Positions 26,445 through 34,675 of a stretch of DNA of 64,000 bases are shown here, piece after piece. Numbering within the stretch: position 1 is the first letter of the stretch; each line of letters starts with the position of its first letter. The notes under the pieces are model-generated. The model worked only from the letters and a program-made list of their open reading frames with translations. It was not told where the DNA came from and ran no database searches. Both the position numbers and the translations under genes were made by a program. Origin of the DNA: Gemmatimonadales bacterium (lineage in GTDB: Bacteria > Gemmatimonadota > Gemmatimonadetes > Gemmatimonadales > GWC2-71-9); NCBI GenBank assembly GCA_019637315.1, contig JAHBVU010000005.1, forward strand, positions 124,001 to 188,000, written 5' to 3'.

Positions 26445-26906
26445 CTATCGTCGGTGTCCGACCGATGGATGACAGGCAAGGCAGCTGACGGAACCGTCGT
26501 TGTTCGCCAGGATGGCGTGCACCATCGGAGCGTGGCAATCGCGACAACGCTGCTCGGCGATGGCGCGATTCGTGGCCTTGATCTGGATCGGCTCGTGAAA
26601 AATGCCCGACGTGAAAGCGGTCGAGTGCCAGAATCCGTTGCTTGCTTTGGTGACGTACTTCGCGATGGTCCCGTCAGGCGTGTGGCAATCGTTGCAAGTC
26701 GCCGCCTTGCGATGGCTGCCGGTCAGCCAGGCAGAGTACTGAGGTTCCATGATATGGCAATTGGCGCATGCCGCAGGATCGTTGGTCAGGTAGGATGCCC
26801 CTTTTCCATAGGAGAAGGTGAACATTCCCACGCCAAGGCCGACGCCGACGAGCGCAACGACGACGAGCAGGGGGGTCTGACCGCGATTGTGACTGGAGTC
26901 TCGCAT
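26445..26906 (-). CDS. nrfH: NrfH-type tetrahaem quinol dehydrogenase (NapC/NirT family)
   Basis: A 153-residue membrane-anchored cytochrome c that takes electrons from menaquinol and passes them to NrfA. One N-terminal transmembrane helix (about 12-31) is followed by four haem motifs: CANCH, CNDCH, CRDCH and CLACH. The segment CHIMEPQYSAWLTGSH contains the family Met and the quinol-site region. A GGAGG site precedes the ATG at 26906. The order nrfH-nrfA is the standard two-gene arrangement of the NrfHA complex; no nrfIJ-type maturation gene is visible here. Confidence 0.93.
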   Translation of the reverse strand: MRDSSHNRGQTPLLVVVALVGVGLGVGMFTFSYGKGASYLTNDPAACANCHIMEPQYSAWLTGSHRKAATCNDCHTPDGTIAKYVTKASNGFWHSTAFTSGIFHEPIQIKATNRAIAEQRCRDCHAPMVHAILANNDGSVSCLACHPSVGHRR

Positions 26907-27059
26907 CCGGCCTCCGGTTCGAAACCGCGTTCATGGAACGCCGTCGCGGGCTGCGGTGCTGTGACTCTACCATACTAGTCTGGCCGAGCCGAGTGCGCAT
27001 CCCCCGGGGCCCGCTGTTGCTGCTGCCCCGCTTGCTGCAGGATCTGTCGTGGCCGCGTC

Positions 27060-27087
27060 CGAAGCCGGGCAGCGATGCCCGGCTTCG
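27060..27087 (-). terminator. hairpin downstream of the beta-lactamase-fold gene
   Basis: A perfect 11-bp stem (cgaagccgggc / gcccggcttcg) with a 6-nt loop (agcgat) starts 25 nt past the stop codon on the minus strand. It would end the DUF305-LVIVD-serine hydrolase transcript. Confidence 0.6.
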
Positions 27088-27112
27088 TCACATCAGAAGG
27101 TTCTCAGGGGCG

Positions 27113-28564
27113 TCAGTGTACGCGGGTAACGAACGAATCTCCGGTGATCATCCGGACGACGCGGCCACCCTCCTCGACGAAACGCACCACCTCGCCAACA
27201 GGCCCGCCGCCGGTCGGGGCCACGAAGCGGAACTGATCGTTGCCGATGGGTTCGAGCTCGGTAGGATTGTCGACGTTCGGCCCGTACGGATTGATGATGA
27301 CGAGGCGATCGTTGAGCTGGACGACCTGGGACACGCTGCCGCGATTCTGATACAGACCCACGAACCGTGACCATGAGGGGTCCCAGGCAAACTTACGGGG
27401 CGGAGGCGCCGTGGCCTTGGCAACCGCCTCGCCGACGGTGCGCATCAGCTGACGCGCGATGTCGCTGGGATTGGAGTCATTGGTGTTGGTAAGCACCACG
27501 ACACCGACCTTGGAGTCCAGTTGGATCAGCGTCTGCGTGGTGTACCCCGGGTAGCCGCCGCCGTGCCCGACGTAGACCTTGTCACCGATCCGGTTGACAG
27601 CAAATCCGACGCCGGTGCCCGAGGTCCAGTTGGTTTCGAGCATGCGGACCCGGTGCATTTCCCGGAGCGACGCCGTGCTGAGAATTCGATCGCCCCCGCG
27701 CGACCCGCGACGGAACTGCGCCGAGACGAAGCGTGCCATGTCGTCGACGGTCGAGGTGATACCGGTTGCTGCGGGCATGCCTCGCGAATCGACGAACGGC
27801 GTCGTCACGCGGGAGCCGTCGGGCAGGCGCGGGCCGTAGCCGGTGGCCAGGCCGGCCACGTTCTGGTCGACGCTGGACGCGGTCATGCCTAACGGGTCGA
27901 ACACGTTACGCTGGATGTAGTCGGACCAGCTCTCGCCGGTAATGGCCTCGACGACGTATCCCGCCACCGCATACGCCAGGTTGGAATACTTCCAGCGGGT
28001 CTCCGGCGGAAACGCAGCCTGCCGGTCGCCGATCAGGGCACGAACCTGATCGATCGTGGGAAACTCGAACGTGGTCCAGTGATCACCGGCTTCGCGCGGC
28101 AGACCGGAGCTGTGGGTCAGCAACTCTTCGATCGTGATTGGGGGGTCATCCGGCTCGGCCGGTTTGACCTTGAACCAGGGCAGGTACTTCACCACCGGAT
28201 CGTCGAGCTGCAGCTTCCCCTGCTCGCGCAGCTGCATGATGGCCGTCGCGGCGAACAGCTTGCTGTGTGAGGCCATCCTGAACTTGGTGCTGCGCGTCAT
28301 CGGCCGCTTCGCGGCGATGTCGGCATGCCCAAATCCGGCAGTCCAGACCAGCTCCTGGTCGGCAATGACACCGACCACAATGCCTGGCAGGCCTCGGGAA
28401 ACGACCTGACCCTCCATCCAGGCAGAGAACAGGCGTTGTGCGGCGAGAACGTCGGGGTGGTTGCTGGCCTGGGCTTGGGCGCTGAGGGGGGCCATCCCGA
28501 GGATCAGGATGGCCCCGGCGACCGTCGCGGTAGCCGCGAACGATCGCCGGAAGCCGCGGCGCAT
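27113..28564 (-). CDS. exported serine hydrolase, beta-lactamase (class C-like) fold
   Basis: A 483-residue Sec-exported protein (signal ends near LSAQAQA). The S-x-x-K nucleophile motif is SHSK in FRMASHSKLFAATAIM, and the Y-x-N motif is YSNLAYAVAGYVVE; a HGGG-type segment (VYVGHGGGYPGY) takes the KTG place. The C-terminal ~120 residues form a beta-rich domain. Relatives include esterases, D-aminopeptidases and penicillin-binding proteins, so drug resistance should not be assumed. Its start overlaps the LVIVD gene stop by one base (TGATG). Confidence 0.9.
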   Translation of the reverse strand: MRRGFRRSFAATATVAGAILILGMAPLSAQAQASNHPDVLAAQRLFSAWMEGQVVSRGLPGIVVGVIADQELVWTAGFGHADIAAKRPMTRSTKFRMASHSKLFAATAIMQLREQGKLQLDDPVVKYLPWFKVKPAEPDDPPITIEELLTHSSGLPREAGDHWTTFEFPTIDQVRALIGDRQAAFPPETRWKYSNLAYAVAGYVVEAITGESWSDYIQRNVFDPLGMTASSVDQNVAGLATGYGPRLPDGSRVTTPFVDSRGMPAATGITSTVDDMARFVSAQFRRGSRGGDRILSTASLREMHRVRMLETNWTSGTGVGFAVNRIGDKVYVGHGGGYPGYTTQTLIQLDSKVGVVVLTNTNDSNPSDIARQLMRTVGEAVAKATAPPPRKFAWDPSWSRFVGLYQNRGSVSQVVQLNDRLVIINPYGPNVDNPTELEPIGNDQFRFVAPTGGGPVGEVVRFVEEGGRVVRMITGDSFVTRVH

Positions 28565-30546
28565 CAGGACCGCGCTGCGGCGAGGTCCTTCACCGCCTGT
28601 GAGAGGAGGCGGACCTTGGCGGCATCGCGTGAGCCGCCTGCCTCGCCGTCGAGCTGCGAGGCAAGGGCGTTGAGGCCGTCGCGCCGGGCCGAGCTCGAGC
28701 CCCGTTCGGCAGTGCTCAGCGTCTGGCGGACAGCCGCGATCCGGTCAGCCGACAGGCCGCGCGACCGCTCCAGCTGGTCGACATACGCCCGCGCGAGCGC
28801 AAAGCTCGGCGGCCAGACGAACTTGGGCTGACTCTGCGGATTCAAGTAGTCGAGCTTGACCGTATTGGCGGCGTCGATCTCGTTCTGCGACAGGAACCCG
28901 CTCGGCACCAGTTCGAAGATGTCGAGCCCGCGGGCGATTTCCGAGTTGACGATCAGACCATTGTACCAGTAGACCGACCAGGACCCGCCCATGACCATCC
29001 GAGTGGGGTCGACCGGTCCGCGATCGTGATAGGCGATCTCGATCGGATTCTTCGGGTCGGTCCAGTCAAAGACCAGAATGCCGCCCTGATACCAGCCCTG
29101 CACCATCACATCTCGGCCGGGAATCGGGATCAGCGAGCCGTTGTGGGCGACGCAATTCTCCTCTTCGGTCTGCTCAGCGGGCAACTTGAAGTAACTCTGG
29201 AACTTCATCTGCCCGTTCTCGATCGTGAAGATGGCGTTGGCGCCCCACTCGGGCTTGTCGATGGCCCGGCATTTCGGCGCGCCGCCGCCGCCCCATTCAT
29301 CGGTGAACATGATCTTGCGGCCATCGTTGCTGAACGTCGCCGAGTGCCAGTAGGCAAAGTTCGAGTCGGCCACGAAACTGATGCGGCGCGGATTGACCGG
29401 GTCGCTGATGTCGAGCAGCATCCCGTATCCTTCGCAAGCGCCTCCGGCCAGGCCGATTTCGGGATACACGGTAATGTCGTGGCACTGGGTCGGGCCCGTT
29501 TCGCGCCGGGGTGGCGCGTTGCCCAGCAAGCGGGCAATGATGCCCGGCAATGCCGCATTCAGGGCGGCGCTGTCCGCAGCGGTCGGGGTGCCTGAGCCGT
29601 TCCGCGCCCGGACGATGCTGTCGAGCATCGGGCTCGTCATCTGGACCGGCAGCGGCATGTCCTGACCCATCACGTTGGCGATGAACTGCCCCCGCGCTCG
29701 CGCGGCCGCGAGTTCGCCCGGAATCGCGGCGTGGCGCGGCGGTGCATCGAGTCCCTCGAAAATCCGGGGGGAGCTCACGATGGCTGCCTTGGACGGATCG
29801 GCGAGAGGTACCTTGATGACCTCGATCCGGAAGAGTGCCGTGTTGGCGTCCGTGTCCGGCATCGCATCGCTGCAACCAGGCAGCTCTGCAGCCGGGCGAA
29901 CCGGTGCCGAGCCGGAGACGTAGACATAGACGTTGTTCGGATCGCTGGGGTGAGCCAGCACCGTGTGGGTGTGCGAGCCGCGGCAGGTTTGCACGTTTGC
30001 AACGTTCTTCGGATTCTTGATGTCGCTGATGTCGAAGACCCGAATGCCGCGCAGCCGATCATGACTGACGGCTTCCCGGACACCCTCGTCGCTGCAGTCG
30101 AGACGCCCGGTGTAGCCTTCACCCGACACAAAGAGCAAGTTCTTGTAGATCGAAACGTCGCTCTGCGAGGCCGGGCAGTAGATGGCCGACACCAGGCCAG
30201 GCTTCTTGGGAGTGGAAAGATCCCAGATCTGCCAGCCGTTATAATTGCCCTGGATGGCATACTTGCCGGTGAAGGCGAGATCTGAGTTGGTGCTTCCTGC
30301 GAACCGCTCCGGCGACATGGTGTTGGAGAGCAGCCGGAGATTCCAGATTGCCTCGCCCGCGTCGGTCAGCCCCGCGCGCAACCCGACTCGGGGATCGGGA
30401 GTCGGCTTGGCCGTCGAAAGGGTGGCCGGTGCTGGTGTGCTGCCCCCATAGCTGGAGGAGCTGTAGGAGGAACACCCGAGCGAGAAGAGCCCAACGGCCA
30501 GCGACAGCGCCAGGCCGGGGCGATGAACACGATGCACAGCTAGCAT
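28564..30546 (-). CDS. LVIVD-repeat lipoprotein
   Basis: A 660-residue lipoprotein; the ATG at 30546 gives a signal with lipobox SLGC. A Ser/Tyr/Gly-rich spacer leads into LVIVD-type beta-propeller repeats (GWQIWDLSTPKKP, GIRVFDISDIKNP, GMLLDISDPVNPRRI, GILVFDWTDPKNP), then a helical C-terminal tail. A roughly 90-residue Ala/Arg-rich insertion interrupts the propeller before CHDITVYPE and is missing from the paralogue at 1-1160. It follows the DUF305 gene by 44 nt and is coupled to the serine hydrolase, so the three probably form one envelope operon. The function is unknown. Confidence 0.88.
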   Translation of the reverse strand: MLAVHRVHRPGLALSLAVGLFSLGCSSYSSSSYGGSTPAPATLSTAKPTPDPRVGLRAGLTDAGEAIWNLRLLSNTMSPERFAGSTNSDLAFTGKYAIQGNYNGWQIWDLSTPKKPGLVSAIYCPASQSDVSIYKNLLFVSGEGYTGRLDCSDEGVREAVSHDRLRGIRVFDISDIKNPKNVANVQTCRGSHTHTVLAHPSDPNNVYVYVSGSAPVRPAAELPGCSDAMPDTDANTALFRIEVIKVPLADPSKAAIVSSPRIFEGLDAPPRHAAIPGELAAARARGQFIANVMGQDMPLPVQMTSPMLDSIVRARNGSGTPTAADSAALNAALPGIIARLLGNAPPRRETGPTQCHDITVYPEIGLAGGACEGYGMLLDISDPVNPRRISFVADSNFAYWHSATFSNDGRKIMFTDEWGGGGAPKCRAIDKPEWGANAIFTIENGQMKFQSYFKLPAEQTEEENCVAHNGSLIPIPGRDVMVQGWYQGGILVFDWTDPKNPIEIAYHDRGPVDPTRMVMGGSWSVYWYNGLIVNSEIARGLDIFELVPSGFLSQNEIDAANTVKLDYLNPQSQPKFVWPPSFALARAYVDQLERSRGLSADRIAAVRQTLSTAERGSSSARRDGLNALASQLDGEAGGSRDAAKVRLLSQAVKDLAAARS

Positions 30547-30590
30547 GACAGGTTCCTCGGTGGGGAGAGCAGGTAACGGACGCCACAGGA

Positions 30591-31277
30591 TCATGGCGTC
30601 TTTCCTTCGATAACCAGAGCGACGAGCATCTTTTCCATTCGGGCGATTTCGGTCACCTGGTCGACATTGATGTCGGCCGCGAGGCGGAACACGGTTTCGT
30701 CCTGCCCGGCTCCGTCAGTGGCGAACAGGTCCTCGACCATCGAGACGGCCCCGCGATGATGCTGGATCATGAGTTTGAGAAAGAGACGGTCGAACTCGGT
30801 GCCGCGGGCGCGGTTCAGGCGGTCGAGCTGCTCCTCGCTGAGCATGCCCGGCATCTCGCCATGGTGGGCAGCGTGGTCGCTATGCTCCGGGATACCCTTC
30901 CTGTCGACCCGCGGTACCGGCTGATGGCGGTCGGCCAGCCAGCGCTGCATCAAGGCAATCTCATCCCGCTGGGCGTTGATGATCCGCTCGGCCAGGCGTT
31001 GAATCCCGGGACTGGCCTGATGGGTGGGGGCCCAATGAGCGATGTACAGGGCCTGCGCGTGATGCCCGATCATGGCCGACATAAAGTGAATGTCAGCCTC
31101 CGTGTACGGGCGTTGAATGCTGTCGGCACGGGCCTGGGCAATATGGCGGTCATCGCCGGCGTGCGCCCCGTGTGCCGGCGTCGGAACGGCCCGGATCGGC
31201 TGACCGCTGCTGCAGCCCGCGGTCAACAGCCCGATCAGCGCCAGAGCAGGTATATGAGGTGATGAAAATGAGGCCAT
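30591..31277 (-). CDS. DUF305 lipoprotein (CopM-like)
   Basis: A 228-residue lipoprotein (lipobox LTAGC, Cys22). It has the duplicated DUF305 four-helix ferritin-like pattern, with the paired-His motifs MIGHHAQALYIA and MIQHHRGAVSMV and further His- and Met-rich stretches (HSDHAAHHGEM). Family members such as CopM bind copper or silver in the periplasm. Metal binding is therefore a reasonable inference; no copper efflux gene is adjacent. First gene of the minus-strand run ending at 27113. Confidence 0.88.
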   Translation of the reverse strand: MASFSSPHIPALALIGLLTAGCSSGQPIRAVPTPAHGAHAGDDRHIAQARADSIQRPYTEADIHFMSAMIGHHAQALYIAHWAPTHQASPGIQRLAERIINAQRDEIALMQRWLADRHQPVPRVDRKGIPEHSDHAAHHGEMPGMLSEEQLDRLNRARGTEFDRLFLKLMIQHHRGAVSMVEDLFATDGAGQDETVFRLAADINVDQVTEIARMEKMLVALVIEGKTP

Positions 31278-31350
31278 GCGGTCTCCTGCATTTCGGGCGG
31301 ACTGACCCCTGGGGTCGCCCGCAGGTTAGCCCCGTAGAATACATCGTAAG

Positions 31351-31378
31351 GCCCGGCCCGGGCCACGGCAGGCCGGGC
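31351..31378 (-). terminator. hairpin downstream of the DNA polymerase gene
   Basis: 8-bp arms (gcccggcc / ggccgggc) with a 12-nt loop lie 9 nt past the polymerase stop on the minus strand, before the DUF305 gene. Confidence 0.5.
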
Positions 31379-31386
31379 GGGCGGGG

Positions 31387-33807
31387 TCAGCCGAAACGAG
31401 GCGACGGCAGCGTGGTCAGGATCGGGCGGATCGTCTCCAGGCTCGGCGCAAAGAGCGATGGCTGCTCTGGATCGGCAAAGACGGCCGCGAAATCCTCCGG
31501 CGACAGCGCCCGGGCCAGTCGGGCCGCGTACTGCTCACGCAACAGCCGGAGGTAGTGGTCGACGTCGTAGTCCCGTTGTTCGGGCGGGTCCGTGCCGCCG
31601 CCCTGATCGGGGGCAATCCGACCCCCGCCCTGGCGAACCCGATAGATCCGAACCCTTTCGCCTCGCCGCCAGGCGGAGCGACCGTTGGTCAGCATCGCCT
31701 CGTAGGCGACTTCCTTCCGCCCTTCGCGGGTGGTCCCATACTCGGCCGGCGATTTGGTGAGCCGAACCAGCGAGGCAACCTGGCTGACAGGCAGTTCGCG
31801 CCGACGCAGGGCGCTCACGGCATCGAGGTAGGCCCGGCGAACCCCTGGAATGTCCCCCGCGAGCAGCCGGCCGACCGCCTGCCGAAGGAAGGTGTCGGCA
31901 AACGGTTCGTTGCGACTCGATCGGAAGGCGACACCGCGCAGGGTCAGCCGGCCGGTGTGCTCGAGCAAGGCATAGTTCTTCGGCTCATGCGAGAGCATGG
32001 CGGCGTAGCGACCGTCGAACTCCAACTGCACCAGCGCCGGCAGCAACTCGGCGACCTCGGCCACGACGCGGCGCTCGTCGGCCTCGGTCCAGCTCTCGGG
32101 AACGGCAAAGTAGACTCCGTCCGTGTCCGCTTCGAGCAGCGTCACGCCACGATCCGCCAGCTCTCGACACATCAGCGCCAAGGTGTCCCGCCCCCGGCGG
32201 GTGACTTCGTTGGCAGCGTGGACATCGGCAAATCGAGTCAGCTCTCCGCCCGCGGCGAGGTAGCCATAGGCAGTGTTGACCACCAGCTTCATGGCGGCGG
32301 ACACGGCCTCATGGGTGTGTCGCTCCGCAGAGCCGGGTTCCGCTGCCCGCGCAGCTGCTTTGGCCGCGAGACGGTGCGGAACCAGGCGATCGACCAGCGC
32401 GACCAGCACGCCGAGGTGATCGCGGCTCGGCCCAATCCGATAGGCGCGCATTAGCGACGGATAGAGGCTGGCGACGTCGGCCTTGACGACCCGGTGCGCG
32501 ACGCCGGTGGCAAAGAGATGGAGCGCCGCTCCGCTGTGCGGGGTGCCGTCGCCGGGCTGGTGGGCCGGCAGCGCTGTTCCCGACCGCAGGTAGGCCCGAA
32601 CCAGGAGCGGATCGATGACGCCGGTTGCTGCGCCGGCGTCTGCCAATCTCTCGTAACGCCTCGGTGCCATTCGGGCCAGCGCAAACGCTGCTCCGCCAAG
32701 CATCCGGGCCAGGCCGGCAACCTCGGCAACATCAGAGCCCGCGTAGCGGCGGACCCGATCGGGATCGGTTCGAAAGACCCGATAGATCTCCGCACCAGGA
32801 ATCATCTCCCGATCCGGCTCGGCAAGGCCCAGATGCCGCGCTACCGCCTTGAGGCCATGGCCCGGGAAGTCGCGGGTGGCAAAATCGTGGCGGCGCACAG
32901 CATCGAGGGTGTCGATCAACTCCCGCCCGGGTACCATCAGGCGCACCGTGCGGCCGTCGCCCCCGCGGTCACCTCGTCGCGCGGCGCGAGGTCGAAGTCC
33001 GCCGCGACCGATCCGCCCCAAGGCCAGGGTCACCCCCAGGCGCCGTGCCCGGCGGTCGAGAAAGGGGAGGTCGAAGCCGTACAGGTTGTGGTTCTCGATG
33101 ACATCGGGGTCGGCCGCCTGGACTGTGCCTACCAGACGGCTGAGCAGATCGGCTTCGGCGGCGTCGTCATCACCCTCGGCTTCGAGGATGTGGGTGACGC
33201 CAGCCGGATCTCGCACCGCAATCATGAAGATCCGATGCCGGTTGGGGTCGAGCCCGGTCGTCTCAAGGTCGAGCTGGAGACGATGCAGGGCGTCGAACGA
33301 GAGGTCGCGAAAGTAGGTGCGCCCGGTCGCCGTCAGGTACTGCTCTTCCGGACTCAGCGCGAGATAGGAGTTTCGGTCGAGACTGCGCAGGTGGCCGACT
33401 GGACGGCCGAGCCTGGCGCTGGCTCCGCTGAGGAGTGCGGCGGTGAGAGCGTTGCCCGTCGGCGCCGAGACCAGGTAGCGAAGCGCGCCAGGACCGTCCA
33501 GCTCGCGCCAGGTTATCGGACTCGACGAGCCCTCCCGCCCCAGGTCCGAGCCCAGATGCTGCAGGTCGTCGAGCCGATCGAGCAGGAGCCAGGGTCGGAA
33601 CCTGGCCTCTTCGCGAACCAGTGCTCCGGTCTCGGGGATCCGCCGCCAGACCGTTGCCCGGCCATCCGATTGCGCCCAGACCGAGACGATGCCGGGTGTC
33701 GGGTCCCAGCCCCAAAGCCATTCGTCCTCGATCAGCGGCGTTCTCCCCCTCGGCAGGATTTCCCATCGCGCGGATTTGCGATCGGGCTCTCGAACCCAGG
33801 GCAGCAA
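31387..33807 (-). CDS. family B DNA polymerase (Pol II-like) with 3'-5' exonuclease domain
   Basis: An 806-residue family B polymerase. The exonuclease domain has Exo I (DLETTGLDP), Exo II (ENHNLYGFDLPF) and Exo III (YAGSD). The polymerase motifs are A (KADVASLYPSL), B (AMKLVVNTAYGYL) and C (EADTDGVYF), where DTDG replaces the usual DTDS. Both metal-binding Asp residues of motif C are kept. It is about 20 residues longer than E. coli PolB. Such accessory polymerases act in repair and translesion synthesis. The first available start is a TTG with no clear ribosome-binding site, so the N-terminus is uncertain. It stands alone. Confidence 0.88.
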   Translation of the reverse strand: MLPWVREPDRKSARWEILPRGRTPLIEDEWLWGWDPTPGIVSVWAQSDGRATVWRRIPETGALVREEARFRPWLLLDRLDDLQHLGSDLGREGSSSPITWRELDGPGALRYLVSAPTGNALTAALLSGASARLGRPVGHLRSLDRNSYLALSPEEQYLTATGRTYFRDLSFDALHRLQLDLETTGLDPNRHRIFMIAVRDPAGVTHILEAEGDDDAAEADLLSRLVGTVQAADPDVIENHNLYGFDLPFLDRRARRLGVTLALGRIGRGGLRPRAARRGDRGGDGRTVRLMVPGRELIDTLDAVRRHDFATRDFPGHGLKAVARHLGLAEPDREMIPGAEIYRVFRTDPDRVRRYAGSDVAEVAGLARMLGGAAFALARMAPRRYERLADAGAATGVIDPLLVRAYLRSGTALPAHQPGDGTPHSGAALHLFATGVAHRVVKADVASLYPSLMRAYRIGPSRDHLGVLVALVDRLVPHRLAAKAAARAAEPGSAERHTHEAVSAAMKLVVNTAYGYLAAGGELTRFADVHAANEVTRRGRDTLALMCRELADRGVTLLEADTDGVYFAVPESWTEADERRVVAEVAELLPALVQLEFDGRYAAMLSHEPKNYALLEHTGRLTLRGVAFRSSRNEPFADTFLRQAVGRLLAGDIPGVRRAYLDAVSALRRRELPVSQVASLVRLTKSPAEYGTTREGRKEVAYEAMLTNGRSAWRRGERVRIYRVRQGGGRIAPDQGGGTDPPEQRDYDVDHYLRLLREQYAARLARALSPEDFAAVFADPEQPSLFAPSLETIRPILTTLPSPRFG

Positions 33808-33903
33808 TCTAATCCGTGGTTGCGTGCGTGATCCTCACCATCGAGACCACCCCTATACGGCTTCGATGCCGGGCAGGCGTGATCCGATTCCGTAGCTGGG
33901 CCT

Positions 33904-34497
33904 TCAGGGCGTCTGGTGTGCGGTCGCTTCCAAACAGCCAATGCCAAGCGCACTCTCGACATACTGTACCCGGTTGTCCTTTCGCAAACTGGCAATCGCC
34001 GCGTCCGGTACAATGGCGTGAACCGCAGGGAATGACGCGTACGCCTGCAGGATGGTCCCGCCGCGCCCAGTGACAGCATCGGGGACGATTGTCGTGTGGA
34101 ACCCCACGATGACGCGGGTGTCCAGCTGATGCGGCTCGGTCACGCCGTGAATCACGACGTTGCGGAGCGTGGGCAGGGCCGCTGCCGGAAGGATGGCGCG
34201 TACCAGCGGGAGGTTGAACGAGTGCACGACGGTGCCGCCTGCCTGGACGATCCGGCGGACCTCGTCGGATCGTGGAGCCCCGTGCGCATCGCTCTCGTCG
34301 TTTCGAATCAGCAGCACGTCGAAGAGGCCGAGAGAAAGCCCGTTCGGCAGAGTCGGCACGGCGTCGGTTCGATGGCAGCTGGAATACAGGTAGGGCTGGG
34401 CAAATGCGTAGTCGGCGGGGTTGCCGCGGTCCGGGCCGAGGTAGTCGCTGCAACCGCTTGCCGCGCTGATCGCCAGGATGAGACCGAATCGTCGCAT
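33904..34497 (-). CDS. lipoprotein with two inhibitor-I9-like halves
   Basis: A 197-residue lipoprotein (Cys16 after SAAS; GGAG site 6 nt before the ATG). Residues ~56-120 and ~128-181 look like two copies of one fold: a VLLIR or VIVGF strand, a GGT turn (QAGGTVVHSF, GRGGTILQAY), a hydrophobic strand, then an ALPTLR or AIASLR helix and a final VVIHG or VQYVES strand. The second copy closely resembles the subtilisin propeptide/inhibitor I9 pattern ending in RVQYVE. No protease domain is attached. A stand-alone protease inhibitor is plausible but inferred. Confidence 0.6.
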   Translation of the reverse strand: MRRFGLILAISAASGCSDYLGPDRGNPADYAFAQPYLYSSCHRTDAVPTLPNGLSLGLFDVLLIRNDESDAHGAPRSDEVRRIVQAGGTVVHSFNLPLVRAILPAAALPTLRNVVIHGVTEPHQLDTRVIVGFHTTIVPDAVTGRGGTILQAYASFPAVHAIVPDAAIASLRKDNRVQYVESALGIGCLEATAHQTP

Positions 34498-34675
34498 GAA
34501 GATCTCCGGGATGGGCTGGTGTTCCGTGGCTGCTCACTCATGCAACCGGCGGGCCCGCTGCTGGGGTATACCTAAACCGATGTCGCAGCAGGACTTCCGA
34601 ACACGATTGTGAACGGTGCGTGTCGGATGGACACGCTTGCGCTGACGAATCGGCTCCTGCGTGGGTGGCCGAGAG

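Noticed and set aside
26907-27020. A tRNA-like stretch upstream of nrfH (ggtagag, ttcgaa)
   Set aside because: The D-arm and T-arm-like pieces are not at the right spacing, and no acceptor stem pairs.
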